Of a stretch of 64,000 bases of DNA, positions 42,772-50,375 are shown piece after piece. The translations under genes were made by a program, and so were the position numbers. The notes beneath the pieces were generated by a model, which saw only the letters and a list, made by a program, of their open reading frames with translations, was not told the DNA's origin and did no database searches. The DNA lies in NCBI RefSeq assembly GCF_007829955.1, contig NZ_VIWX01000006.1:124001-188000 (forward strand), given 5' to 3'. The DNA is from Saccharopolyspora dendranthemae (GTDB taxonomy: Bacteria; Actinomycetota; Actinomycetes; Mycobacteriales; Pseudonocardiaceae). The number at the start of each line of letters is the position of its first letter. Position 1 is the stretch's first letter.

Positions 42772-42841
42772 TCCCAGTTTTAGTCATAACTGAGCGGACA
42801 TTTCGGGCACGAAGCGTCCTCGGTTTGGACTAAAACTGGGA
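42772..42841. repeat. 70-bp palindromic element, copy 3
   Basis: The outer arms and their asymmetry match copies 1 and 2. The core (42797-42816) has the orientation of copy 1, with the first ten bases identical and the second half diverged. It lies between the DUF397 gene and the LuxR-type gene. Confidence 0.9.
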
Positions 42842-42895
42842 AATGCCCCGTTCGGGTGAAGCCGCGCCGTTGGGGGGAACCGGGGTTGTGCCTGG

Positions 42896-43327
42896 TCATT
42901 GGGTGTAGAGGTCCGGGTTGTTGGAGAGGGCTGCGACCATGGCCGCTCTGGAGCCGACGTCGAGCTTGGTGAAGATCCTGCGCATGTGCGCGGACACCGT
43001 GTAGAGGCTGATGTCGAGGACCGTGGCGATCGCTCGGTTGGTGTAGCCGAGGCCGACCATGCGGGCGATTTCGGCTTCGCGGGGGCTCAGCAGCTCGGCG
43101 ACCGGCGGTGTGATCGGCAGCAGGACGCAGCGCACGCCCAGTTCGGCGGTGTCCATCAGGGGGCGGCGCGGAACCCGGCTCTGCCCGGTGATCTCGGCAA
43201 CGCGGCGGACCAGGGCTCGAACCAGGTGCTGGACGAGTTCGTCCGAGCTCGGATCCGCCCCCAGCGATGGCTCCGGTGCGCCCTCCCGAGCACGTGGGAT
43301 GGGCGTGACAGCGGCGTCCTCGGGCAT
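42896..43327 (-). CDS. LuxR-type helix-turn-helix regulator
   Basis: A 143-residue protein with a C-terminal LuxR/GerE DNA-binding domain (LSPREAEIARMVGLGYTNRAIA, SLYTVSAHMRRIFTKLDVGSRAAMV) at about residues 82-137. The N-terminal 70 residues are helical with no recognisable receiver or PAS domain. ATG 43327 follows GGGAGG. It may be an orphan regulator or a short remnant of a larger LuxR protein. The target is unknown. Tandem hairpins upstream isolate it from the secreted-protein gene. Confidence 0.82.
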   Translation of the reverse strand: MPEDAAVTPIPRAREGAPEPSLGADPSSDELVQHLVRALVRRVAEITGQSRVPRRPLMDTAELGVRCVLLPITPPVAELLSPREAEIARMVGLGYTNRAIATVLDISLYTVSAHMRRIFTKLDVGSRAAMVAALSNNPDLYTQ

Positions 43328-43694
43328 TCGGCCTCCCAAGTACCCAACGAGCGGCAGCAGAACGCGCCGCCCTGGAAAAACCCGCCTGCCCCCACGCGGG
43401 TCGCGCGGCTCAAGACCGCGACCTGTTCAGCAAAGCCAACGCGGGCGGCCCGCGCATCGTCGATTTGTGTGACAAGGGCCTGAACTAGTCGTACCGGGCG
43501 ACGTGAGAACGAACGACTTCCACCCGATCGACAGCTTGCGCTGGACTTCTCCACACGCGCTCACCGACGGCTCACCGGAGAACAGCCACCTCCGGTGAGC
43601 GCCCTGAGAGAACTGCGGCAATCGCAACGACGATTGCCGCAGTTCTCGTATTCGTCCACCAGGTCGGGGACGTTGCCCGCACGTCCGTTCATGA
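43328..43694. other. Gap with tandem terminators upstream of the LuxR gene
   Basis: 367 bp without a gene. The distal part holds two perfect hairpins ending the secreted-protein gene; the proximal part presumably contains the LuxR promoter. Nothing else is assigned. Confidence 0.5.
43570..43647 (-). terminator. Tandem terminator hairpins of the secreted-protein gene
   Basis: The first hairpin met by minus-strand transcription is a perfect 17-bp stem, 43608-43624 with 43631-43647, and a 6-nt loop. The second is an 11-bp stem GCTCACCGGAG (43570-43580) / CTCCGGTGAGC (43590-43600). Both lie just past the stop at 43695. Confidence 0.8.
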
Positions 43695-45074
43695 TCAGTT
43701 GTGGCAGCTCGTCTGGTCGCCTTCGGGAACCGGTGGCAGTGCGTAGAGGACTCGACGCTCCTTCTGCTCGGTATCGCCGTCATCCGGGTGTTCGGCCAGG
43801 GACCAGAGCTCATCCCGCCCTCTCCAGTAGGAGAGGTTCTGGACGCCCGCCGCGACCTTGCGGCACCCCTCGTTGACCATCTCGCCGTCCCGGACGGACA
43901 TGGTGATCAGGTGCCCGTTGGAATGCCTGCCGCCGCCGCTGAGCCGACTGATGAACCACTTGTCTCCGTACGCGGTCACACCCTGGACCAGACCGGCATC
44001 CTTTTCCTTGGTCCCCTCCTCCGGATCGCCCGGTACGAGATCCTTCGGCAACTCGTGTACTTCGTCCGCTCGCCACGTCCGGCCGTCAGCTGCAGGCGTG
44101 CCGTTCTCGCCGTTCATCGACCAGGTCGCGACACGCCCGGAGTATTTGCCCTTGCCGCAGAACTCGCCGCTGATCAGGCGGTCCGGAACCGTGCTGCGGT
44201 CCAGCGAGAGGTAGGAATACACCGGCGGGGCGTCCGCCGCGCAGCCACCCTCTGGGTCCTCGGCGTCGAACCCCGGTTGCTGCCACGTCGCGACCTGCGG
44301 AAGCACGTACCGGTAGCCGTACCCGTAGTACTTGTCCCCGTCGAAACCGACCTTGCGCTCGTCGGAGATGTCCCCCTCATCGCCGGCGGCCTTGAGATCG
44401 AGGATGTGCCGCATGTCGAAGACCCTGATGCCGCGATGCGTGTCGGCCATGTAGAGGTAGTTCCCGTACCAGACGATGCCTCCGGCGTGGGTGCTCTTGG
44501 GCGGATGATCCGGCGAGTTCTTCTGCGGGTTCGTCACGGCCTCGTACGAGGCGCCGTTCTTCCCCTCGAACGGGTAGACGAGCAGAACGTGCTGGTATTG
44601 GTTCGTCTCCGGGTCGAGAAAGCTGACCCGCGCGCCCTTCTCGATGCCCTCGTCACCGGGATTGCCATCGCCCTTCGCTTTGTCGTACCAGCTGACGAGG
44701 ATGGCCTGCTTGCTTCCCCAGAGTTCATCCCGCTGGGCGTCACTGACGGTGGTGATCCCCTGCGGATACCAGTCGTAGGTGTCGTTGTCCCCTTCTGCGA
44801 AGCAGTAGCTGCGCGAGGGCGTCTCAGACATCTCCGGGTTGGTGGGCTCGCAACCGGGTTCGGCTCGCCGGTTTCCCTCGGCGAGGAGGTCCTGAACGCC
44901 TTGCCGAGGAAGTGCCCGTTCCAGTTCCTCGACCGGAGCCGGGGTCCCGGCCGCCTCCTGCTTCTCCAGGACGAAATCGTCCGCGGACGGCTGCTGCTGC
45001 GCCACAGCGACCGCGGGCAGCAGGATGGGTATCGCCAGGATCGCGGCCAGCGAGGTTCGCCGACGTCCGTTCAT
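43695..45074 (-). CDS. Secreted protein of unknown function, propeller-like
   Basis: A 459-residue exported protein. The signal peptide runs from RRRTSLAAILAIPILLPAVAV with cleavage near AVAVAQQQ. The mature part has many aromatic- and Gly/Asp-rich strands: WYPQGITTVSD, THAGGIVWYGNYLYMADTHRGIRVFD, YVLPQVATWQQPG, YSYLSLDRSTVPDRLISGEFCG, VQGVTAYGDKWFISR. This pattern suggests a beta-propeller. Cysteines such as GCEPTNP and GGCAADAP probably form disulphides. I recognise similar actinomycete secreted proteins but no established activity. ATG 45074 has CGGAG 6 nt upstream; a longer frame exists but would bury the signal peptide. Confidence 0.75.
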   Translation of the reverse strand: MNGRRRTSLAAILAIPILLPAVAVAQQQPSADDFVLEKQEAAGTPAPVEELERALPRQGVQDLLAEGNRRAEPGCEPTNPEMSETPSRSYCFAEGDNDTYDWYPQGITTVSDAQRDELWGSKQAILVSWYDKAKGDGNPGDEGIEKGARVSFLDPETNQYQHVLLVYPFEGKNGASYEAVTNPQKNSPDHPPKSTHAGGIVWYGNYLYMADTHRGIRVFDMRHILDLKAAGDEGDISDERKVGFDGDKYYGYGYRYVLPQVATWQQPGFDAEDPEGGCAADAPPVYSYLSLDRSTVPDRLISGEFCGKGKYSGRVATWSMNGENGTPAADGRTWRADEVHELPKDLVPGDPEEGTKEKDAGLVQGVTAYGDKWFISRLSGGGRHSNGHLITMSVRDGEMVNEGCRKVAAGVQNLSYWRGRDELWSLAEHPDDGDTEQKERRVLYALPPVPEGDQTSCHN

Positions 45075-45193
45075 GATTTCTCCGTTCGACGCGTTGATCA
45101 GGAGAAATGCAGACTCCTCCGCGTTTCTTTCGCGCGGCTTGCGCGTTGTTGGCGTGATCGCTCCACCGGGGACGCGTGGCGCCGTTCCCGACC

Positions 45194-45199
45194 TAGACT
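45194..45199 (+). promoter_or_regulatory. -10 box TAGACT of deoC
   Basis: TAGACT ends 6 nt before ATG 45206. No ribosome site is present, so the deoC operon is predicted to be leaderless. Confidence 0.6.
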
Positions 45200-45205
45200 G
45201 CGGGT

Positions 45206-46156
45206 ATGGCATGGACGCCGTTCGATCTTGACGACGCCGTGCGGGACGACCGGTCGTTGCGCCGCTTCCTGCACGGTCTCCCCGGCGTTGACCAGGTGGG
45301 ACTGGAGCAGCGGGCAGCGGGGTTGGCGACCCGCAGCATCAAGAAGGCCTCGAAGACGTGGGCCATCGACACCGCCATCTCCATGGTCGACCTGACGACG
45401 CTGGAAGGGGCCGACACCGAGGGCAAGGTCCGGGCGCTGTGCGCCAAGGCCATGCGACCGGATCCCGGTCAGGCCGGTGTTCCGCAGGTCGCGGCGGTGT
45501 GCGTGTACTCCGACCTGGCCTCGACCGCCGTCGACGAGCTCGCCGGATCCGGCGTCCACGTGGCGTCGGTGGCCACCTCGTTCCCGTCCGGGCGAGCCGC
45601 GCAGGCCGTGAAGCTCGCCGACGTGGAGCACGCGGTGTCGGCGGGCGCCGACGAGATCGACATGGTCATCGACCGGGGCGCGTTCCTGGCCGGGCGCTAC
45701 GGGCAGGTCTTCGACGAGATCAAGGCCGTCAAGGCCGCGTGCGGCGACGCGCACCTGAAGGTCATCCTGGAGACCGGTGAGCTCGCGACCTACGACAACG
45801 TGCGCAGGGCCTCGTGGTTGGCGCTGCTGGCCGGGGGCGACTTCATCAAGACCTCCACCGGCAAGGTCTCCCCCGCCGCGACGCTGCCCGTCACGCACCT
45901 GATGCTGCAGGCCGTGCGCGACTGGCGGGACACCACCGGTGAGCTGCGCGGCGTCAAACCGGCAGGCGGCATCCGCAACACCAAGGACGCGGTGCGCTAC
46001 CTGGTGGCGGTGCACGAGGTCGCCGGGCCGGAATGGCTCGACCCGGACCTGTTCCGGTTCGGCGCGTCGAGCCTGCTCAACGATCTGCTGATGCAGCGGC
46101 GGACCCAGCTCGAAGGCCACTACAGCGGCCCCGACTACGTGGCGGTGGACGGATGA
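45206..46156 (+). CDS. deoC: Deoxyribose-phosphate aldolase
   Basis: A 316-residue class I aldolase cleaving 2-deoxyribose 5-phosphate to acetaldehyde and glyceraldehyde 3-phosphate. The DeoC/FbaB fold shows IDTAISMVDLTTLEG, VASVATSFPSG, ADEIDMVIDRGAFLAG, LKVILETGEL, GGDFIKTSTGK with the Schiff-base lysine and VKPAGGIRN. It is longer than E. coli DeoC because of N-terminal and C-terminal extensions usual in actinobacteria. ATGA overlap couples it to the aldehyde dehydrogenase, which could oxidise the acetaldehyde released. Confidence 0.93.
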   Translation: MAWTPFDLDDAVRDDRSLRRFLHGLPGVDQVGLEQRAAGLATRSIKKASKTWAIDTAISMVDLTTLEGADTEGKVRALCAKAMRPDPGQAGVPQVAAVCVYSDLASTAVDELAGSGVHVASVATSFPSGRAAQAVKLADVEHAVSAGADEIDMVIDRGAFLAGRYGQVFDEIKAVKAACGDAHLKVILETGELATYDNVRRASWLALLAGGDFIKTSTGKVSPAATLPVTHLMLQAVRDWRDTTGELRGVKPAGGIRNTKDAVRYLVAVHEVAGPEWLDPDLFRFGASSLLNDLLMQRRTQLEGHYSGPDYVAVDG

Positions 46157-47589
46157 CCAGCCCTTGGGAGTACGCGCCCGCGTTGGAATCGCGCGAGCTC
46201 GCCGACCTCAAGCCGAACTACCGGATGTTCGTCGGCGGTGAGTTCGTCGACGGCGGCGGCCAGCCCATCAAGACCATCAACCCGGCGACGGAGGAGATCC
46301 TCGCCGAGGTGGCCTCCGCCGACACCGGCGACGTGGACCGCGCGGTCGCGGCCGCTCGCCGCGCGTACGACGAGGTGTGGTCGAAGCTGCCCGGCAAGGA
46401 GCGGGCGAAGTACCTGTTCCGGATCGCGCGGCTGATCCAGGAGCGCAGCCGCGAGCTCGCGGTGCTGGAGACGCTCGACAACGGCAAGCCGATCAAGGAA
46501 GCCCGCGACGTCGACGTCCCCACCGCCGCCGCGCACTTCTTCCACCACGCGGGCTGGGCCGACAAGCTCGACTACGCCGGCTTCGGGCCGAACCCGAAGT
46601 CGCTGGGCGTTGCCGCTCAGGTGATCCCGTGGAACTTCCCGCTGCTGATGCTGGCGTGGAAGATCGCACCCGCACTGGCCTGCGGGAACACCGTCGTGCT
46701 CAAGCCCGCCGAGACCACGCCGCTGAGCGCCCTGGTGTTCGCCGACATCTGCGCGCAGGCCGGACTGCCCGCCGGTGTGGTGAACATCGTTTCGGGCGCG
46801 GGCGATGTCGGGGCCGCGCTGGTGGGTCATCCCGGTGCGGACAAGGTGGCCTTCACCGGTTCGACCGAGGTCGGCAAGCAGATCCAGCGCACGGTCGCCG
46901 GGTCGGGCAAGAAGCTGACGCTGGAGCTGGGCGGCAAGGCCGCCAACATCGTCTTCGACGACGCTCCGCTGGACCAGACCGTCGAGGGCATCGTCAACGG
47001 CATCTTCTTCAACCAGGGCCAGGTGTGCTGCGCGGGTTCTCGCCTGCTGGTGCAGGAGAGCGTGGCCGAGGAGCTGCTGGAGAAGTTGCGCGCGAGGGTC
47101 AGCACGCTGCGCGTGGGCGACCCGCTCGACAAGAACACCGACGTGGGCGCCATCAACTCCGCCGAGCAGCTGACGAAGATCACCGAGCTGGCGGACGGCG
47201 CTGCCGCCGAAGGAGCCGAGCGCTGGAGCAGCCCGTGCGAGCTGCCCGAACGCGGCTTCTTCTTCGCGCCGACGGTGTTCTCCGAGGTGCACCAGTCGAT
47301 GCGGATAGCCCGCGAGGAGATCTTCGGCCCGGTCCTGTCGGTGCTGACGTTCCGGACTCCGGACGAGGCGATCGCCAAGGCCAACAACACCCCGTACGGG
47401 CTGTCGGCGGGGGTCTGGAGCGAGAAGGGCTCGCGGATCCTGTGGGCGGCTCAGAAGCTCCGCGCCGGGGTGGTGTGGGCGAACACGTTCAACCGGTTCG
47501 ACCCGACCGCGCCCTTCGGCGGTTACCGGGAATCCGGGTTCGGCCGAGAGGGCGGCCGGGCTGGTTTGGAGGCGTACCTCGATGTCTGA
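46153..47589 (+). CDS. Aldehyde dehydrogenase family protein
   Basis: A 478-residue NAD(P)-dependent aldehyde dehydrogenase. The Rossmann-type cofactor segment FTGSTEVGKQIQ, the general base in LELGGKAANIVF and the catalytic cysteine in NQGQVCCAGSR are intact, as is the EEIFGPVLSVL C-terminal block. ATG 46153 overlaps the deoC stop. In this context oxidation of acetaldehyde to acetate is likely, giving complete deoxyribose use. It overlaps the following half-length homologue by 8 bp. Confidence 0.9.
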   Translation: MTSPWEYAPALESRELADLKPNYRMFVGGEFVDGGGQPIKTINPATEEILAEVASADTGDVDRAVAAARRAYDEVWSKLPGKERAKYLFRIARLIQERSRELAVLETLDNGKPIKEARDVDVPTAAAHFFHHAGWADKLDYAGFGPNPKSLGVAAQVIPWNFPLLMLAWKIAPALACGNTVVLKPAETTPLSALVFADICAQAGLPAGVVNIVSGAGDVGAALVGHPGADKVAFTGSTEVGKQIQRTVAGSGKKLTLELGGKAANIVFDDAPLDQTVEGIVNGIFFNQGQVCCAGSRLLVQESVAEELLEKLRARVSTLRVGDPLDKNTDVGAINSAEQLTKITELADGAAAEGAERWSSPCELPERGFFFAPTVFSEVHQSMRIAREEIFGPVLSVLTFRTPDEAIAKANNTPYGLSAGVWSEKGSRILWAAQKLRAGVVWANTFNRFDPTAPFGGYRESGFGREGGRAGLEAYLDV

Positions 47590-48454
47590 CGTTCCCGGCC
47601 GGGTGGCCGTCGCCAAGACCTGCAAGCTCTACATCGGTGGCGCGTTCCCGCGCTCCGAATCGGGACGGGTGTTCGCCGTGAGCGGTGCGGACGGGGAGTT
47701 CCTGGCCAACGTCGCGCACGCCTCCCGCAAGGACGTGCGCGACGCCGTCGCCGCTGCGCGCAAGGCGTTCGGCGGCTGGTCCGGTGCCACCGCCTACAAC
47801 CGGGGGCAGGTGCTGTTCCGCATCGCCGAGATGATGGAGGGGAGGCGCGAGCAGTTCGCCGCCGAGGTCTCCGCCGCCGAGGGCGTCTCGCGGGAGGAAG
47901 CACTGTCCGCTGTGGACACCGCGATCGATCGGGTCGTCTGGTACGCGGGCTGGACCGACAAGATCGCGATGGTGCTCGGGGCGTCCAACCCGGTCGCGGG
48001 GCCGTACTTCTCGTTCAGCACGCCCGAACCTACCGGTGTCGTGGGAGTGCTCGCGCCGCAGGAGTCGTCGCTGCTCGGACTGGTCAGCGTGGTGGCCCCG
48101 GTGATCGCCGCGGGCAACACCTGCGTGGTCGTCGCTTCCGGTGAGCGACCGCTGCCCGCGATCACCTTCGCCGAGGTGCTGGCCACCTCCGACGTCCCCG
48201 GCGGCGTGGTCAACATCGTGAGCGGGCTCGCCGCCGAGCTCGGCCCGTGGCTGGCTTCGCACGCCGACGTCAACGCGCTGGACCCGACCGGAGCTCCGGA
48301 GCAGCTGCGCGGCGAGCTGGCGCGCTCGGCGGCCGACACCGTCAAGCGGGTGCTGCCGGTCCGGAGCGAACCCGACTGGACCGGCGAACCCGACCTGCAG
48401 CGCCTGCGCGCCTTCACCGAGATCAAGACCGTCTGGCACCCCGTGGGGACGTGA
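47582..48454 (+). CDS. Half-length aldehyde dehydrogenase homologue lacking the catalytic cysteine
   Basis: A 290-residue protein matching the N-terminal coenzyme-binding half of aldehyde dehydrogenases: KLYIGGAFPRSESGRVF, VAAARKAFGGWSGATAYNRGQVL, GVLAPQESSLLGLVSVVAPVIAAGNT, and PGGVVNIVSGLAAELGPW. The chain then drifts (DPTGAPEQLRGELARSAADT) and ends at about residue 290 without the Cys and Glu motifs. The reading frame is clean and homologous short versions beside deoC exist in related genomes as I recall, so this may be a stable pseudoenzyme, perhaps a partner subunit of the full-length enzyme, rather than fresh decay. Confidence 0.82.
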   Translation: MSDVPGRVAVAKTCKLYIGGAFPRSESGRVFAVSGADGEFLANVAHASRKDVRDAVAAARKAFGGWSGATAYNRGQVLFRIAEMMEGRREQFAAEVSAAEGVSREEALSAVDTAIDRVVWYAGWTDKIAMVLGASNPVAGPYFSFSTPEPTGVVGVLAPQESSLLGLVSVVAPVIAAGNTCVVVASGERPLPAITFAEVLATSDVPGGVVNIVSGLAAELGPWLASHADVNALDPTGAPEQLRGELARSAADTVKRVLPVRSEPDWTGEPDLQRLRAFTEIKTVWHPVGT

Positions 48455-48490
48455 GCGGCCTCAGTAGAGACCTCCGCCCCCCGGGCCGTG

Positions 48491-49108
48491 TCAGTGCTTC
48501 TTCGGGTACCGGACCCGGCCTCGCCGGATGGACTGCGCGAGCATCGCGAACATGCCGATGAGGAAGACGACGCCGAGGGTGAGGATCAGCCAGCTCGGCG
48601 CGGTGATGACCGGCGTTGCGTCATCGAGGTTCTTGTTGCAGAGCACCTGGGCGCCCAGGCCCGCGATCAGCACCAGAACGGCCCCGCCGCCGTAGAGCTT
48701 GTTGTTCTCCGAAGCCGTGCGCGCGAGGTAGACCAGCAGGGCCACTGCGATGACCGCGACCAGCAGCAGCGGCATCGCCACGACGTCGCGCAGCGTGTAG
48801 CCCACACCGGCCTCGTCGAGCGCGATCCCGTCGCCGAAGAAGGTCTGGCCGAACAGGGCCAGGGTCGCGATGGCGATGAAGGAAACCACGATGCCGCCGG
48901 TCGAGCGCTTGCCGGTGGACGGGTCGAGCTGCGCGGCGACCTGCCGCGCGTAGTCGCGCGGCTTCCCGAACGCGTCCACCGGGTCCTCCCCGGTCTCGGC
49001 CACGTGCGCCTCGACCTCGGCGAGCACCTCACCCGTGCGCTCGCCGGAGATCTCGTGAAAGCGCAGTGCCTTGTGCAGGTCATCGGTGTACTTGTCCAGC
49101 GTCATCAT
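48491..49108 (-). CDS. HAAS-domain membrane protein paired with PadR
   Basis: A 205-residue protein. The N-terminal HAAS-type helical domain (TDDLHKALRFHEISGERTGE, then DPVDAFGKPRDYARQVAAQL) at about residues 5-65 is followed by four hydrophobic helices and a short basic tail (RRGRVRYPKKH). Such proteins almost always sit with a PadR regulator and are thought to be regulated membrane partners. ATG 49108 overlaps the PadR stop (ATGA). ATG 49105 is the next codon. The stop lies 36 bp from the converging aldehyde dehydrogenase gene. Confidence 0.82.
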   Translation of the reverse strand: MMTLDKYTDDLHKALRFHEISGERTGEVLAEVEAHVAETGEDPVDAFGKPRDYARQVAAQLDPSTGKRSTGGIVVSFIAIATLALFGQTFFGDGIALDEAGVGYTLRDVVAMPLLLVAVIAVALLVYLARTASENNKLYGGGAVLVLIAGLGAQVLCNKNLDDATPVITAPSWLILTLGVVFLIGMFAMLAQSIRRGRVRYPKKH

Positions 49109-49455
49109 GCTTGCACCCCTCGTTCCACAACGGTGATCGAGTTCCGGGCGAACTCGACCCACTTCGGTCCCATCTCCACCAGCGCGGCGCGGCCCTGATC
49201 GGTCAGAGAGAAGAACTTCCGACCCGGGCCTCCTTCGCCCGCCCGCCACTCCGCCTGCAGCAGGCCGTCCGCGGCCAGCCGGTTGAGCAGCGGGTAGAGC
49301 GTCCCGGCCTTCATGTCCGGCAGTCCGGCTTCGGCCAACCGCTGCAGCAGCGTGTAGCCGTAGCCCTCTCCGCCCTCGGCCAGCAGCGCCAGCACCGCGA
49401 GGTCGAGCACCCCGCGCAGCCATTGCGTCTGCCTGGTCGTCGTCCGTTCCGCCAT
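49105..49455 (-). CDS. PadR-family transcriptional regulator
   Basis: A 116-residue winged-helix regulator. The PadR core (WLRGVLDLAVLALLAEGG, GYTLLQRLAEAGLPDMKAGTLYPLLNRLAADGLL, GRKFFSLTDQGRAALVEM) fills most of the chain and a single C-terminal dimer helix follows. ATG 49455 is chosen: AACGTA on plus (49462-49467), that is TACGTT on minus, gives a leaderless start 6 nt away. An upstream ATG at 49491 would overlap the operator. It probably represses its own operon with the HAAS protein. Confidence 0.88.
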   Translation of the reverse strand: MAERTTTRQTQWLRGVLDLAVLALLAEGGEGYGYTLLQRLAEAGLPDMKAGTLYPLLNRLAADGLLQAEWRAGEGGPGRKFFSLTDQGRAALVEMGPKWVEFARNSITVVERGVQA

Positions 49456-49461
49456 GCCTAG

Positions 49462-49496
49462 AACGTAACACCGACTAGTGTGCGACGCCAACTAGT
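49462..49496 (-). promoter_or_regulatory. PadR promoter and candidate operator
   Basis: The -10 TACGTT (minus strand) is at 49462-49467. Two copies of the palindrome ACTAGT, at 49474-49479 and 49491-49496, are 17 bp apart and cover the spacer/-35 region. This is a suitable site for an autoregulating PadR dimer pair. Confidence 0.6.
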
Positions 49497-49538
49497 AGGT
49501 CAGAAAAGATCCCCACCGGAACTCCGATGGGGATCTGA

Positions 49539-50126
49539 TCAGCGGATCTGCCAGTCCAGGCGGCCGTCCTCGGTCACCGTCGGGTAGCTGTGCCCGGCGG
49601 GCGCGCCTTCGACCAACGAGCGGTGGACGTCGGCGAGCATCGCCGCGATGCCCTGCCACTCCGGTCGCAGCACCTGCGCGTGCTCCTGCTCCCACTCCAG
49701 GACGCATCCGCGCAGCGGCCCCGGACGCAGGTCGACCACCAGCTCGTCGGCGAAACCGTCGCCCGCGATCGGGATCCACGACGGGTGGAAGCTGGACCCC
49801 GGCGAACCCGCGTAGTAGTCGCAGGCCGGCCGTTCCCACTGCGCCGTCCAGGTCTTGCGGTGATCGCGCCACGCCGACAACGCCTGCTCGGCGCCGTAGG
49901 GCGTGTAGAAGGGCGGGAGCACGTCCGCCAACTCGCCATCGGTCCCACCGCAGCGGAGCCACAGCTCGCGCAGATCACCCGGGAGCTCGACGGAGAACTC
50001 GGCCTCCAACTCGGTGAAATCCGGCTCCCGGGCGGGAGGACGAAGGGCGGCTGCGGTGACCGGCGCATGTCGTTCGAGCCATTGCGCGATCTGAGTCCAC
50101 AGCTCCGTGACATACATTCCGATCAT
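49539..50126 (-). CDS. SMI1/KNR4 (SUKH) family protein
   Basis: A 195-residue SUKH-1 protein. The family features are FTELEAEFSVELPGDLRELWLRCGG near residue 36, the IPIAGDGFADELVVDLRPG segment, and a C-terminal helix (VLRPEWQGIAAMLADVHRSL). SUKH proteins are immunity proteins in polymorphic toxin systems or bacterial phosphate-like regulators. No toxin gene is adjacent, so an orphan immunity or housekeeping role is open. ATG 50126 and ATG 50117 are both possible starts. Confidence 0.8.
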   Translation of the reverse strand: MIGMYVTELWTQIAQWLERHAPVTAAALRPPAREPDFTELEAEFSVELPGDLRELWLRCGGTDGELADVLPPFYTPYGAEQALSAWRDHRKTWTAQWERPACDYYAGSPGSSFHPSWIPIAGDGFADELVVDLRPGPLRGCVLEWEQEHAQVLRPEWQGIAAMLADVHRSLVEGAPAGHSYPTVTEDGRLDWQIR

Positions 50127-50375
50127 GGTCGCCTGCGGCGCACCCGGACGGTACCGCCAATGGGGACTTCGCCGACGAGCGGTGAGCGCGCTGGGCCGAA
50201 CAGGGGACCCCGATTGCCCCGAAGTCCCCGCACCGACGAATGATCGTTACCAACTGTTCCGTCGACCGTTGCAATGATCGAACCAGCTACGGTGACACCG
50301 GACCAGGGCACAAGCCGTCCACGGCCAACCCGTAGGCTCCCGCGGGGTCTGGTTCCGGTGACCGGAGGTAGAGAG

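Noticed and set aside
49539..50126. Polymorphic toxin immunity locus
   Set aside because: A SUKH gene is present but no toxin, WXG/LXG or RHS protein lies beside it, so no system can be claimed.
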